This document shows, piece by piece, positions 17,004-25,222 of a stretch of 64,000 nt of DNA. This stretch comes from Aldehydirespirator sp965200005 (GTDB taxonomy: Bacteria > Actinomycetota > Acidimicrobiia > Acidimicrobiales > Aldehydirespiratoraceae): contig OZ241331.1 of NCBI GenBank assembly GCA_965200005.1, positions 3,162,001-3,226,000 on the forward strand, in the 5' to 3' direction. How positions within the stretch are numbered: position 1 is the stretch's first letter; each line of letters begins with the position of its first letter. Under the pieces are notes generated by a model that did no database searches, was not told where the DNA came from, and saw nothing but the letters and a program-made list of their open reading frames with translations. The position numbers and the translations under genes are program-made.

Positions 17004-18794
17004 ATGAACGCCAGGCTTCGATTGATGGGTGCCCTACTCGCCTGCATGGCACTGCTGGCAGCGGCCTGCGGTGGTGAGGTGACCGACGACGCTGGTGTTG
17101 GCAGCGACGTTGCTGCCGAAGACTCTCAAGGTCACACCGCGGCCGCCGAGACCGCAGAGCCCACTGACTCTTCCTCTGACGACATGTCAGGTGACAGCGA
17201 CGAGGGCTCTGAACCAGGTGCCGACGCCGACTCGAGCGATGACATGGACTCAGCCGGTACTGACGACACCGACGAGGCCAGCACCACCGAGACCGAGACG
17301 GGCACAGACTCCGACAGCGACGCAGATGAAGCGACTGAAGGTGAGACTTCCGAAGGCGAAGCGGAAATGAGCGAGCCAGAACCGAACATCTACGACGATC
17401 CCCGTGACGGGGTGTTCGATGAGTTCCAGGCAACGATGGATCGTGGCGATCATCCGTTCATGCAACTTGATGCCTTCTGTCACACACACGAGCCAGCAAC
17501 CAACCGGGTAGCCACCGATCCAGGCATCGAAGCTGACTCAATCTCGCTAGTGCATCTACGCCAGAAGCTTGAGGACTTATCTCAAATCGGATTCTCGGTG
17601 CCTGTTGGTGATGTTGCCGAGATGTACGACACCTTCGTGAACGTGGTAAACGAACAGTGCGGCGGTGTGCGCGGGCGGATGCTTGAAACTCACCTCATCG
17701 AGATTGATGTCCTAGGTGACGCGGTAGATGAGGGCCGCAACGCGGCTTGCATCGAAGGCACCGAAGACCTCAACGGTGTGATCCTGATGGATTCGAGCGG
17801 CTTCGCCGGCTCAGCAAACCTCTGCATCGCTGAGGAGCATGAGACCGCGTTCATTACCGCTTCGGGCCAAAGCGGTGAGTTCATGCGTCGCGGTGAAGGC
17901 CGCTTGATAACGGTGTCTCCGACCCTCGAGGAGATGGTGGAGTTCCTGGCTCTCGACCTAGCCGCAAGCGGTGCTCTCGACGGCAAGACTCTCGGTGTTG
18001 CCATACCTGATACGCCCGGCAACTACGAGGCAGTTCAAGTTGGGTTGGTTGAGACTCTCGCCAACCAAGGCATTGAAATGGCTGTTGTCGACGTGATCGG
18101 CTGCAGCGGCGGTGTCGTGTGTGCTGATGGCGTTATTGAGTCCGTGCAGCGCATGCGAGACAACGGTGTCGACGTGTTCTTCAACGTGCTCAACGTGGTG
18201 TCCGCGCCCGGTTACATCCTGGAAATGTCCAATCAGGGATACGAGCCTGGTGACGTGCAGTTCTATGCCTCGGACTTCAACGCTCAAGCAGGCGAGTTGG
18301 TGTCATCAAAGATCGTCGCCTTCGGCGGTGAGGCAGCCGGCAACCTCTACAACGGTGCCTTGATCATCGACGACGCCGACACCGGCGCCTACCGACTTGA
18401 GGGTTATGAGCCTCGTGTGTTTAACGAGATGTGTAATGACACGTACGGCGCCAACAGCGCTTCTGGTGCCAACCATGAGTCTGAAGACCGGGCGACTGGG
18501 TCGTCCGCCTACGGGATGGTTGCAACGGTCTGTGTCATCTTGCGCACTGCGCTTCGGGCCATCTACGACGCTGGCGACAACCCGACCCGAGCCGACATCT
18601 ACGCCGCACTTGCCTCACTTGGGGCAGTTGACTCCAACGAGATGATCCCGTACTCGCTTACCCCGGGCAAGAGCGCTATGCCTGATGCGATCCACACGCT
18701 GCTCTTCGAGTATCCCTGCACCAAGCCGGCACCCTTCGGCGCCGAGAACATCTGCGTTTACCCGATCGACGAGTACCGCTTAGCTCCCCGCTAA
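17004..18794 (+). CDS. ABC transporter substrate-binding lipoprotein (Liv/periplasmic-binding type)
   Basis: 596-residue extracytoplasmic solute receptor for the importer encoded divergently at 11518-16727. It opens with a lipoprotein signal (RLRLMGALLACMALLAAACGG, cleavage before Cys in AAC). A ~100-residue linker rich in Asp, Glu, Ser and Thr follows. The remainder is a type I periplasmic-binding fold (GRLITVSPTLEEMVEFLALD, DGKTLGVAIPDTPGNYEAVQ, and a hinge return near YNGALIIDD). Several Cys pairs probably form disulfides outside the membrane. The start is fixed by GGAGGA at 16995-17000; the frame runs further upstream, but that part has no signal peptide. The ligand is unknown. Confidence 0.88.
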   Translation: MNARLRLMGALLACMALLAAACGGEVTDDAGVGSDVAAEDSQGHTAAAETAEPTDSSSDDMSGDSDEGSEPGADADSSDDMDSAGTDDTDEASTTETETGTDSDSDADEATEGETSEGEAEMSEPEPNIYDDPRDGVFDEFQATMDRGDHPFMQLDAFCHTHEPATNRVATDPGIEADSISLVHLRQKLEDLSQIGFSVPVGDVAEMYDTFVNVVNEQCGGVRGRMLETHLIEIDVLGDAVDEGRNAACIEGTEDLNGVILMDSSGFAGSANLCIAEEHETAFITASGQSGEFMRRGEGRLITVSPTLEEMVEFLALDLAASGALDGKTLGVAIPDTPGNYEAVQVGLVETLANQGIEMAVVDVIGCSGGVVCADGVIESVQRMRDNGVDVFFNVLNVVSAPGYILEMSNQGYEPGDVQFYASDFNAQAGELVSSKIVAFGGEAAGNLYNGALIIDDADTGAYRLEGYEPRVFNEMCNDTYGANSASGANHESEDRATGSSAYGMVATVCVILRTALRAIYDAGDNPTRADIYAALASLGAVDSNEMIPYSLTPGKSAMPDAIHTLLFEYPCTKPAPFGAENICVYPIDEYRLAPR

Positions 18795-18828
18795 CTCAGG
18801 GAACTACAGCATCAACACACTTTGGGGC

Positions 18829-18865
18829 CCTGCCCTCACCCTCGAAACACTGGGGTGAGGGCAGG
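18829..18865. terminator. Bidirectional hairpin terminator
   Basis: Perfect 13-base inverted repeat (18829-18841 and 18853-18865, CCTGCCCTCACCC) with an 11-base loop. It lies between the convergent binding-protein gene and xerC. There is no strong T-tract on either side, but position and stem stability fit a shared terminator. Confidence 0.75.
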
Positions 18866-18889
18866 CCAGCTAGCGCTCGGGCTGATGCT

Positions 18890-19768
18890 TCAGGCTCGGG
18901 GGTGAGTGCTGCGATGCACCTCACGCAGCCGCTCGCGGCTCACGTGCGTATAGATCTGGGTAGTTGCGATGTTGGCGTGACCTAGCAGTTCTTGAACTGT
19001 CCTTAAGTCCGCACCGCCGTCTAGCAGGTGCGTCGCAAAGGTGTGGCGCAACGCATGAGGATGAGTCGGGACAACGCTGCGACGATCCAGCACCCGGCGC
19101 ACATCGCGGGGCGTCATCGGCTTGCCTCTGTGGTTCAAGAAGACGGCTTCATCAGGTGAGAGCGGGGTTACGAAGTCGCTACGCCACCGCGTTATCCACA
19201 GTCGCAGCGCCGCTACCGCAGGTTCGCTTAGCGGGACTTCCCTTTGCTTAGAACCCTTTCCCCAGACACGGATAGCACCCTGCGCAAGGTCAATGTCTTG
19301 ATGCGTTAGCGAGCAGAGTTCACTTACGCGGAGTCCGCTGCCGTAGAGCAACTCAATGATGGCAACGTCACGGGAATCACGTGCCAGGTGATCGCCGTTG
19401 CTAATGGGCTGATCCAGCAGCGCATCAATCTGGTCATCTTTGAGCACGTTGGGAAGCCGCCGAACACCACTAGGAGCTGTCAAAGTCACTGCTGGGTTTG
19501 TGCTGGCTAGTCCTGAGCGGTGTGCCCACACGAAGTAACGGCGCAATACCGACACTTTGCGGGCAACCGTGCGGGCCGCATAACCAGAGTTGACGAGACC
19601 CGCAAGGTAGCGACGGAGCACCCTGCGATTGACCGCAGCCGGCTCGGTCGCACCTGCGGTGATGAGCCACTCGACGGCAGCGGACATGTCACGGGCGTAC
19701 ACAGCCCGGGTCGAGTTAGCGACACTGCGCAGAGACCGGGTCCACTCCCCTAATCCCCAGCGGTCCAC
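18890..19768 (-). CDS. xerC: Tyrosine recombinase XerC/XerD
   Basis: 292-residue site-specific recombinase that resolves chromosome dimers at dif. The N-terminal SAM-like DNA-binding domain covers ~1-95 and the catalytic domain ~110-285. The RKHRHY set is visible: Arg in GSGLRVSELCSL, Lys in GKGSKQREVPL, HALRHTFATHL, GHANIATTQIYTH with the Tyr nucleophile. It is the first-position neighbour of dprA and comM, the usual actinobacterial arrangement. Which Xer paralogue it is cannot be told without the second copy. Confidence 0.92.
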   Translation of the reverse strand: MDRWGLGEWTRSLRSVANSTRAVYARDMSAAVEWLITAGATEPAAVNRRVLRRYLAGLVNSGYAARTVARKVSVLRRYFVWAHRSGLASTNPAVTLTAPSGVRRLPNVLKDDQIDALLDQPISNGDHLARDSRDVAIIELLYGSGLRVSELCSLTHQDIDLAQGAIRVWGKGSKQREVPLSEPAVAALRLWITRWRSDFVTPLSPDEAVFLNHRGKPMTPRDVRRVLDRRSVVPTHPHALRHTFATHLLDGGADLRTVQELLGHANIATTQIYTHVSRERLREVHRSTHPRA

Positions 19769-19844
19769 AGCCAGACTCTAGATCCCGAGGTGTTGTGCTC
19801 ACCGACGTTGTTGACACCTATGGCTTGCTCGAAGCGGCGCCTAA

Positions 19845-19941
19845 CCGGCTCGCATTACGCGGCCACCTTCACGAGTGCTTGGGACTGGTGAGCCGCTGGT
19901 GGTGGCCTAGCCGGCTCGCATTACGCGGCCACCTTCACGAG
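19845..19941. repeat. 31-bp direct repeat duplicating the dprA 3' end
   Basis: An identical 31-base sequence lies at 19845-19875 and 19911-19941. A few flanking bases are also similar, and the period is 66 bases. The second copy encodes the last codons of dprA (…REGGRVMRAG). The first lies beyond its stop, in the 138-base gap before xerC. Confidence 0.95.
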
Positions 19942-21082
19942 AGAGCAACCTGGCAGCCTCAAGTTGTTCGGTCGCGGCGAGCACTTCCGGTGCCGCTAAC
20001 GCCACCCTTGCTACGAGGTGATCTAAGCTCACAGGCCCATCGTCGAGAGCCGCAAGAACCTGCTTCTGTGCTCGGGTGAGTTCTACTTGGGGACCCGCAT
20101 CATTGCCTTGGCTGCTGGAAGATGGACTTGAGGATTGGACTGGGCCAAAGATGCGACCCTCGGTAGCGAGTCCCAGCGCTACCAGAACGTCTTGAGTCGA
20201 GCAGGCAGGCACACAACCCTCGCTGATCAGGAAGTTTGTGCCTTCTGCTGCCGGGTTGCGTACCGATCCTGGCACTGCCATCACCGTCGGACCACGACGA
20301 ATCGCTTCCGCAACAGTGTGCATGGAGCCACCGTGACGTTTGGACTCCACCACTACCACGACATCAGCGAGGGCTGCTATGAGTCGATTGCGTGCCGGGA
20401 AGCGCCAGCGCTCCGGCTCGGCACCAAGTTCGGCTTCACTGAGCAGCGTCCCGCGAGTCGCTACCTGTTCCCATAGAGCCGAGTTGCCACGCGGATACAC
20501 CACATCGATCCCACTGCCAACAACCCCGACCACCGGTGCCCCGTCGGCTTTGAGCGCACCTTTGTGAGCCGCGCCGTCGATTCCCAAGGCGAGCCCGGAC
20601 ACCACAGTCACACCGGCAGCCGCAAGCCCCGAACCCAACTCAACAGCTACCGAGCGACCCGTCGGAGTGCATCGGCGCGTGCCGACAATCGCCACGGCCG
20701 CGGGTTCACAATCGACCGCTCGGCCACGTCGAAATATGACAGGAGCAGGATCGATGTCTTCAGCTAGACGGTCTGGGTGATCTGACTCTCCGATGGTTGT
20801 CACCCATACGTCAAGCACTTCGAGTGAGTGCTCGATGTCTGCAAGGTCAACATTGTTGGCGAAACTGCGCCACTTCGAGCGCAGCTGATAGCTCGCTACG
20901 GCCTCGCTGAGGTCACCTCCACAGACAGCAGACCACGCCTGTGACGCCGACATCTCAGAAAGCAAACGCGCTAAACGCTTGCTACCAGCACCCGGCAGCG
21001 AAGCCAAAGCAGCGGCAAAGACCCCACGGCTGTTGCCTGCAGCCACGCCTGCCGCACCCGACCGCTCATGCCGCTCGGTCAT
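19907..21082 (-). CDS. dprA: DNA-processing protein DprA
   Basis: DprA/Smf loads RecA on incoming single-stranded DNA during transformation and is widely kept even where competence is not known. The protein has 391 residues. An N-terminal helical region covers ~1-95. The Rossmann-like core (AVAIVGTRRCTPTGRSVAVELGSGLAAAGVTVVSGLALGID, about 130-295) contains the GSxxxG/GxDxxAH-type phosphate site. A C-terminal winged-helix domain starts at ~330 (ALDDGPVSLDHLVARV). It follows comM by 28 bases on the same strand. Its final codons form part of a 31-base repeat. Confidence 0.95.
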   Translation of the reverse strand: MTERHERSGAAGVAAGNSRGVFAAALASLPGAGSKRLARLLSEMSASQAWSAVCGGDLSEAVASYQLRSKWRSFANNVDLADIEHSLEVLDVWVTTIGESDHPDRLAEDIDPAPVIFRRGRAVDCEPAAVAIVGTRRCTPTGRSVAVELGSGLAAAGVTVVSGLALGIDGAAHKGALKADGAPVVGVVGSGIDVVYPRGNSALWEQVATRGTLLSEAELGAEPERWRFPARNRLIAALADVVVVVESKRHGGSMHTVAEAIRRGPTVMAVPGSVRNPAAEGTNFLISEGCVPACSTQDVLVALGLATEGRIFGPVQSSSPSSSSQGNDAGPQVELTRAQKQVLAALDDGPVSLDHLVARVALAAPEVLAATEQLEAARLLSREGGRVMRAG

Positions 21083-21110
21083 CGTTGCAAGCCAAAGAAC
21101 AGATGCCGGA

Positions 21111-22622
21111 TCACTTGACGAAAATGCTTGATGGTCGCAGCCTCAACGACAGGGCTGCGTGAATGTCGTCGGCTCTCAACTCCTCACCAGCGTCATCGAG
21201 GTCACGGATCGTTCTTGCGACAGTCCGAACCCGCTTGAGACCCCGAGCGCTGAGACGACCTTCCGACAACGCCGAACGCAACACCTCGGTCGCCGCAGGC
21301 TTTAGCGGCGCGTAACGATCAAGGCTTGCCCCTCCAAGTTCACTGTTGCAGCGCACACCCCGCTGGCGTGCAAGCTCCCGTACCCGAGCTACTCGTTGCG
21401 CCACTACTGAACTCGGTATTGCTGAAGGAGCGTCCAGCAGATCAGCGGGGTCTGGCGGATCCACCCAGATCACCAGATCCAGACGATCGACAAACGGGCC
21501 CGACAGCCTCCGCCGATAGCGAGCAAGAGCGGGCGGCGCGCAATTGCATCCGATGCGACCACCGATACCGCACGGACACGGGTTCATGGCTGCAACCAGC
21601 GTGAAGCGTGCCGGATGCTCAACCATTCCTTTCGAGCGAGCCACCCTGATGAGCCCCTCCTCAAGTGGCTGGCGTAGGGCGTCAAGCACTGAAGGCGCGA
21701 ATTCTCCCAGTTCGTCCAGGAACAGCACACCACCCGAAGCCGCACTCACCTCACCGGGTCGAGCCCTGGCACTACCGCCACCAACTAGTGCGGCCATTGA
21801 TGCTGAGTGGTGCGGAGCCCGGAACGGTGGTCGGGTGATCAAACCATGAGGCAGGCGCAGACCAGCTGCGGAGTGTACCCGGGTGACCTCCAGAGCCTCT
21901 TCAGCTGCCAAGTCGGGCATCAAGCCGGTGATGCGGCGGGCCAGCATTGTCTTGCCCGACCCAGGTGGGCCCACAAACAGCAGGTGGTGGCCGCCAGCAG
22001 CTGCTACCTCCAGGCCCCAGCGAGCCAGCGGCTGACCAGCCACATCGGCGAGATCAGGCTCCGGTTCACATTGGCGGGTCAGTCTCTTGAGTGGCGGATC
22101 CGGCCACGCCGCCTTGCCCGTTAGAGCAGCGAACACCTCTCGCAGTGAGCTGACCGCTCGTACCCGCTCGCCCGCAACAAGTGCCGCTAGCGGAGCATCC
22201 TGAGCTGCTACCACAACAGCCGGCTTGTCGATGGCATCCACAAGCGGGAGCGCCCCAGGCACAGATCGAACGGAACCGTCAAGGCCTAACTCGCCAAGCA
22301 TGCCGACGCCATCAAGCGACACTGGATCCTCGCCGAGTTGTCCGTCGGCCACCAGCACCCCGACGGCCACTGCTAAGTCGAGTCCTGCACCGGCTTTGGG
22401 AACATCACCTGGAGCAAGGTTCACGGTGACCCTCTTCATCGGCCACGTCAGGCCGCTTGAGACGATGGCAGCACGCACCCGATCCCGGGCTTCTCGACAG
22501 CTCGCATCAGGCAGGCCAACCACCGTGAACGCAGGCAAGCCTCGCGATACGTGAACCTCTACAGCGACGGGATGGCCCCAAACTCCCGCGAGGGTGGGAG
22601 AACGCACAGTGGCGAGCATCAC
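21111..22622 (-). CDS. comM: YifB/ComM-family Mg-chelatase-like AAA+ ATPase
   Basis: Hexameric AAA+ helicase that promotes branch migration during natural transformation. At 503 residues it has the standard three parts. The first is an N-terminal ChlI-like domain (VEVHVSRGLPAFTVVGLPDASCREARDRVR). The second is an AAA+ core with Walker A VGPPGSGKTMLARR and Walker B GGVLFLDELGEF, with FRAPHHSAS between them. The third is a C-terminal domain containing a Cys cluster PCPCGIGGRIGCNC and SARGLKRVRTVARTIRDLD. It is upstream of dprA in the same operon. Confidence 0.94.
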   Translation of the reverse strand: MMLATVRSPTLAGVWGHPVAVEVHVSRGLPAFTVVGLPDASCREARDRVRAAIVSSGLTWPMKRVTVNLAPGDVPKAGAGLDLAVAVGVLVADGQLGEDPVSLDGVGMLGELGLDGSVRSVPGALPLVDAIDKPAVVVAAQDAPLAALVAGERVRAVSSLREVFAALTGKAAWPDPPLKRLTRQCEPEPDLADVAGQPLARWGLEVAAAGGHHLLFVGPPGSGKTMLARRITGLMPDLAAEEALEVTRVHSAAGLRLPHGLITRPPFRAPHHSASMAALVGGGSARARPGEVSAASGGVLFLDELGEFAPSVLDALRQPLEEGLIRVARSKGMVEHPARFTLVAAMNPCPCGIGGRIGCNCAPPALARYRRRLSGPFVDRLDLVIWVDPPDPADLLDAPSAIPSSVVAQRVARVRELARQRGVRCNSELGGASLDRYAPLKPAATEVLRSALSEGRLSARGLKRVRTVARTIRDLDDAGEELRADDIHAALSLRLRPSSIFVK

Positions 22623-22740
22623 AGACTCCGAAGATCTTTAGCTTCAAGAGAGCCGCCACAGCAGGCTGACGGCAAGCCAGCGCTGGCAATCTAGCGCACT
22701 GTCAAGCTATTTCATTGCTTGTAAGTCAAAAATGTTCCAT

Positions 22741-22764
22741 GAACTCAGAGAACTCAGAGAACTT
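22741..22764. repeat. 9-bp tandem repeat at the cytochrome c stop codon
   Basis: GAACTCAGA at 22741-22749 and 22750-22758, then GAACTT to 22764. The stop codon of the cytochrome gene lies inside it. Confidence 0.85.
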
Positions 22765-23152
22765 CGCGGGTGTACCTCGACACGGCCTCAATCTCAGCTT
22801 CGGTGAGAGTCTCCTTGAATGGAGGCATCGCCCGCCTGCCCTCGGCTGTTATAGCAACTTGAGCGGCGATGTCGGGGTAGCGGCGAACCATCGCACCCTC
22901 AGAGAGCTTCGAGCCCCGCCCACCTGAGCCGTTGTTGCCATGACAGCTTGCGCAACGTTCCACATAGATCTGCCGACCGGTGACAAGCACCTCGTCACGT
23001 GTGCCATCGGCTGCTGCTGGCACCTCAGGAACTCCCTCCGAAGCACAACCAGCGAGCATCACACCGACCACCACCGCCACAAGCCAAACCCGAAATGCCG
23101 CGGGTGGCCAAGCAGAGGAACCCTTCAACAAGCACGACCGGAGCGGGAACAT
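22754..23152 (-). CDS. Monohaem c-type cytochrome lipoprotein
   Basis: 132-residue cytochrome c anchored to the outside of the membrane. The N-terminal hydrophobic stretch VWLVAVVVGVMLAGC ends in a lipobox Cys. A short Ala/Pro/Glu linker follows. The mature domain has the haem-binding CASCHG (about residue 75) and the distal Met ligand in RAMPPFKETLTEAE. Such proteins shuttle electrons to terminal oxidases. It lies between comM and yraN, an unusual place for it. It faces a tiny membrane gene with only 23 bases between start codons, so a slightly later start is possible. Confidence 0.88.
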   Translation of the reverse strand: MFPLRSCLLKGSSAWPPAAFRVWLVAVVVGVMLAGCASEGVPEVPAAADGTRDEVLVTGRQIYVERCASCHGNNGSGGRGSKLSEGAMVRRYPDIAAQVAITAEGRRAMPPFKETLTEAEIEAVSRYTREVL

Positions 23153-23175
23153 CAGCCACGTACACTACTGAGGTC

Positions 23176-23286
23176 ATGGGATTCGATCCCACCAGATCTC
23201 ACCGCCGCCGATCCACCGATCTGTTGTTTGTGGGCGCTGGATTACTAGTTGTGGCGTTGCTGCTTGCATGGGCGACTTTGGGCTGA
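23176..23286 (+). CDS. Very small single-pass membrane protein
   Basis: Candidate 36-residue protein: a basic N-terminus (GFDPTRSHRRRSTD) followed by one strongly hydrophobic helix (LLFVGAGLLVVALLLAWATLG). The charge pattern favours an inside N-terminus. It starts 23 bases from the divergent cytochrome c gene and is followed after 46 bases by a zinc-ribbon-like gene. No family is recognised; it could also be noise, but the helix and context make it plausible. Confidence 0.5.
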   Translation: MGFDPTRSHRRRSTDLLFVGAGLLVVALLLAWATLG

Positions 23287-23332
23287 GACTGTGGACAATC
23301 CTGAACTCTGGGGCCGTCTTGAGGTGCGATTC

Positions 23333-23512
23333 ATGGCCGCCTACCAGTCACCAAAGCCCTACATGTGCCCCGGTTGCAACCACCAGATACCTGCCAGGAC
23401 AGGCCATTACGTAGTCGTGCCAACTCGCGCTGTCGATCTGCGCCGACACTGGCACCGCGGCTGTTGGGATCGACGATCCCACCGATTGAGGCAAGCGAGC
23501 AGGGGAAGCTAG
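23333..23512 (+). CDS. Small Cys/His zinc-ribbon-like protein
   Basis: 59-residue basic protein beginning MAAYQSPKPYMCPGCNHQIP, with CPGC and then DLRRHWHRGCW. The CxxC and HWHRGC pairs look like a four-ligand zinc site. Short proteins of this pattern are common in actinobacteria and have no proven role that I know. An upstream in-frame GTG (23291) would add 14 residues. Its last four bases overlap the end of convergent yraN. Confidence 0.6.
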   Translation: MAAYQSPKPYMCPGCNHQIPARTGHYVVVPTRAVDLRRHWHRGCWDRRSHRLRQASRGS

Positions 23513-23949
23513 AAGGCGTTCTCGAATACCTCAAGGTTGGTGCCGGTCAGCGTTGCCACATCAAAACGAACATCTACGTGGCTGCCGGTGATGTGCTGGC
23601 GAAGCCACTGCGCTGCTAGTGAACGGATTCTAGCTTGCTTGCGATAGTCGACAGCTTCGGCGGCGGCACCAAACCGGTCGGATCGGCGTGCTTTGACCTC
23701 ACAGAAGACGATCTCGTTGCCTCGGCCGAGCACTAGGTCAAGTTCACCCTGGCGGGTGCGCCAGTTCTGGCTGAGCACCTCATAACCCGCCTTGACATAC
23801 CAGCGAGCCACCGTGCGCTCGCCCCACGCGCCACGAGCTTGCCTTGAGCGGTCTACCCCATGGGGGTGACGCTTAGGGCCAGTCGAAGCGGCCGAGCCGT
23901 TAGCGATAACGCTTTTCTTTGACCTTGGCGGCCTTGCCGACCCGGTCAC
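23509..23949 (-). CDS. YraN/UPF0102 family nuclease-like protein
   Basis: Protein of about 146 residues with a predicted PD-(D/E)XK nuclease fold: GAWGERTVARWYVKAGYEVL, then the metal-site strand QGELDLVLGRGNEIVFCEVKAR (Asp ... Glu-x-Lys). The family's role is unclear, with links to recombination or DNA processing. No start codon exists after the rplS stop. The nearest candidate, GTG at 23949, overlaps the rplS end by 50 bases, and an ATG at 23979 overlaps by 80. The first ~40 residues are a non-conserved extension. Confidence 0.85.
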   Translation of the reverse strand: MTGSARPPRSKKSVIANGSAASTGPKRHPHGVDRSRQARGAWGERTVARWYVKAGYEVLSQNWRTRQGELDLVLGRGNEIVFCEVKARRSDRFGAAAEAVDYRKQARIRSLAAQWLRQHITGSHVDVRFDVATLTGTNLEVFENAF

Positions 23950-24247
23950 GTAGGTAATACAGCTTGGCTCGACGCACATCGCCTCGGATCACCCGCTCGA
24001 TGCGATCTACAACTGGTGCATGCACTGGGAACGTGCGCTCAACCCCTACACCGAAGCTGACCTTACGAACCGTGAACGACTCACGCACACCGCTACCCCG
24101 CCGCCGGATGACGACGCCTTCGAATACCTGGGTTCGGGAGCGGTTGCCCTCCACGACTCGCACGTGTACTCGTACGGTATCGCCCGGTTGGAACTCGGGA
24201 ATGTCGTCTCGAAGGCTCCGCGCGTCAATGAGATCGGTCGGGTTCAT
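23900..24247 (-). CDS. rplS: Ribosomal protein L19
   Basis: Large-subunit protein L19, 115 residues, sits at the 30S-50S interface. It is recognised by FQPGDTVRVHVRVVEGNRSRTQVFEGVVIRRRGSGVRESFTVRKVSFGVGVERTFP and the C-terminal RAKLYYLRDRVGKAAKVKEKRYR. It is downstream of trmD, as in most bacteria, but separated by 212 bases. Confidence 0.98.
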   Translation of the reverse strand: MNPTDLIDARSLRDDIPEFQPGDTVRVHVRVVEGNRSRTQVFEGVVIRRRGSGVRESFTVRKVSFGVGVERTFPVHAPVVDRIERVIRGDVRRAKLYYLRDRVGKAAKVKEKRYR

Positions 24248-24360
24248 CGCTGCTCCGATATCGCTCGGCCACCTTCGGGCGGCTTCTATGAGGGCCAGGC
24301 CGGCCGTCGGCGGAGTCTACGGTGAGGCCAGCAAAGCGACACCACACGCTTGAGCTCCGA

Positions 24361-24408
24361 GGTACTCAGGTGCTCACGTGCTCAGGTGCTCAATTGCTCA
24401 AGTATCAA
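24361..24408. repeat. 8-bp tandem repeat in the trmD-rplS spacer
   Basis: Consecutive eight-base units: GGTACTCA, GGTGCTCA, CGTGCTCA, GGTGCTCA, ATTGCTCA and a degenerate AGTATCAA (24361-24408). They lie in the 250-base stretch between rplS and trmD. The same spacer has a weak hairpin (GGGGC 24431-24435, GCCCC 24445-24449) just after the trmD stop that might act as an attenuator or terminator; nothing else is visible there. Confidence 0.8.
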
Positions 24409-24459
24409 ATCAGTCGAATCAACAGATGTGGGGGCTCGCCGAAGGCCCCAAGCACCCAA

Positions 24460-25209
24460 TCAATCGCCGATGTCGAAGTCCAGATCGATGTCGTGCTCGA
24501 TTAGCAACCTGTGCTCTTGAGCGGTCACACCTCCACGTGCTTCGATGAGATCGGGACGGCGCAGCAGTGTGCGGGCCAGCGACTGGGCACGACGCCAGCG
24601 AGCCACCTTGCCATGATCACCGGATGTCAACACCGCTGGTACTTCCCACCCGCGAAACTTGGCTGGTCGTGTGTAATGCGGATACTCAAGCAACCCGTCA
24701 CTAAACGACTCTTCGGTGAGCGACTCCGCATTGCCCAGCACGCCCGGTACGCAGCGACCCACAGCCTCAAGCACCAGCAACGCTGCGACCTCACCACCTG
24801 CTAACACAACATCACCAACAGAGAGTTCCCCGTCTACGAGGTGCAGCGCGATCCGCTCATCGACTCCCTCATACCGGCCGCACAACATCGAAAATCCCGA
24901 CCCGGTGGCGAGCTTGCGGGCTAGGTGCTGATCGAAGCGCTGACCACCAGCCGAGAGCAAGTACAGCGGACGCTGCGGTTGTGCCTTCTCGACGGCGTCA
25001 AACACTGGCTCGGGCTTCATCACCATGCCGGCGCCACCACCGAAGGGAGCATCATCGACGCTGCGATGCCGATCTGTGGCGGACAGACGGATGTCGTGAA
25101 CCCGGACATCGAGCTTGTTTGCTGCCCGGGCGCGTCCAATCACCGATTCGGAGGCGAAGGCGTCAACCATCGGCGCAAAGATCGTGAAGATGTCCACCCT
25201 GAAGCTCAC
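24460..25209 (-). CDS. trmD: tRNA (guanine-N1-)-methyltransferase TrmD
   Basis: Methylates G37 of tRNAs to prevent frameshifting. It has about 249 residues and a SPOUT knot: FTIFAPMVDAF at the start, LCGRYEGVDERI, SVGDVVLAGGEVAALLVLEAVGRCVPGVLGN and LLEYPHYTRPAKFRGWEVPAVLTSGDH. I place the start at the GTG at 25209 (VSFRVDIF), after the rimM stop. The frame is open to 25248, which would overlap rimM by 26 bases. Confidence 0.96.
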   Translation of the reverse strand: MSFRVDIFTIFAPMVDAFASESVIGRARAANKLDVRVHDIRLSATDRHRSVDDAPFGGGAGMVMKPEPVFDAVEKAQPQRPLYLLSAGGQRFDQHLARKLATGSGFSMLCGRYEGVDERIALHLVDGELSVGDVVLAGGEVAALLVLEAVGRCVPGVLGNAESLTEESFSDGLLEYPHYTRPAKFRGWEVPAVLTSGDHGKVARWRRAQSLARTLLRRPDLIEARGGVTAQEHRLLIEHDIDLDFDIGD

Positions 25210-25222
25210 AACTGCGCCGGGC

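Noticed and set aside
18890..19768. Tyrosine recombinase as sign of an integrated element
   Set aside because: It has XerC-like length and motifs and sits beside dprA and comM, the usual chromosomal place. No att sites or phage genes are nearby.
19845..19941. Possible CRISPR: 31-bp repeat with 35-bp spacer near dprA
   Set aside because: One copy encodes the DprA C-terminus; two copies only and no cas genes. It is better explained as a local duplication.
24430..24449. Hairpin after trmD as a true terminator
   Set aside because: The stem is only five bases, with no T-tract, so it is mentioned only as weak in the repeat entry for that spacer.
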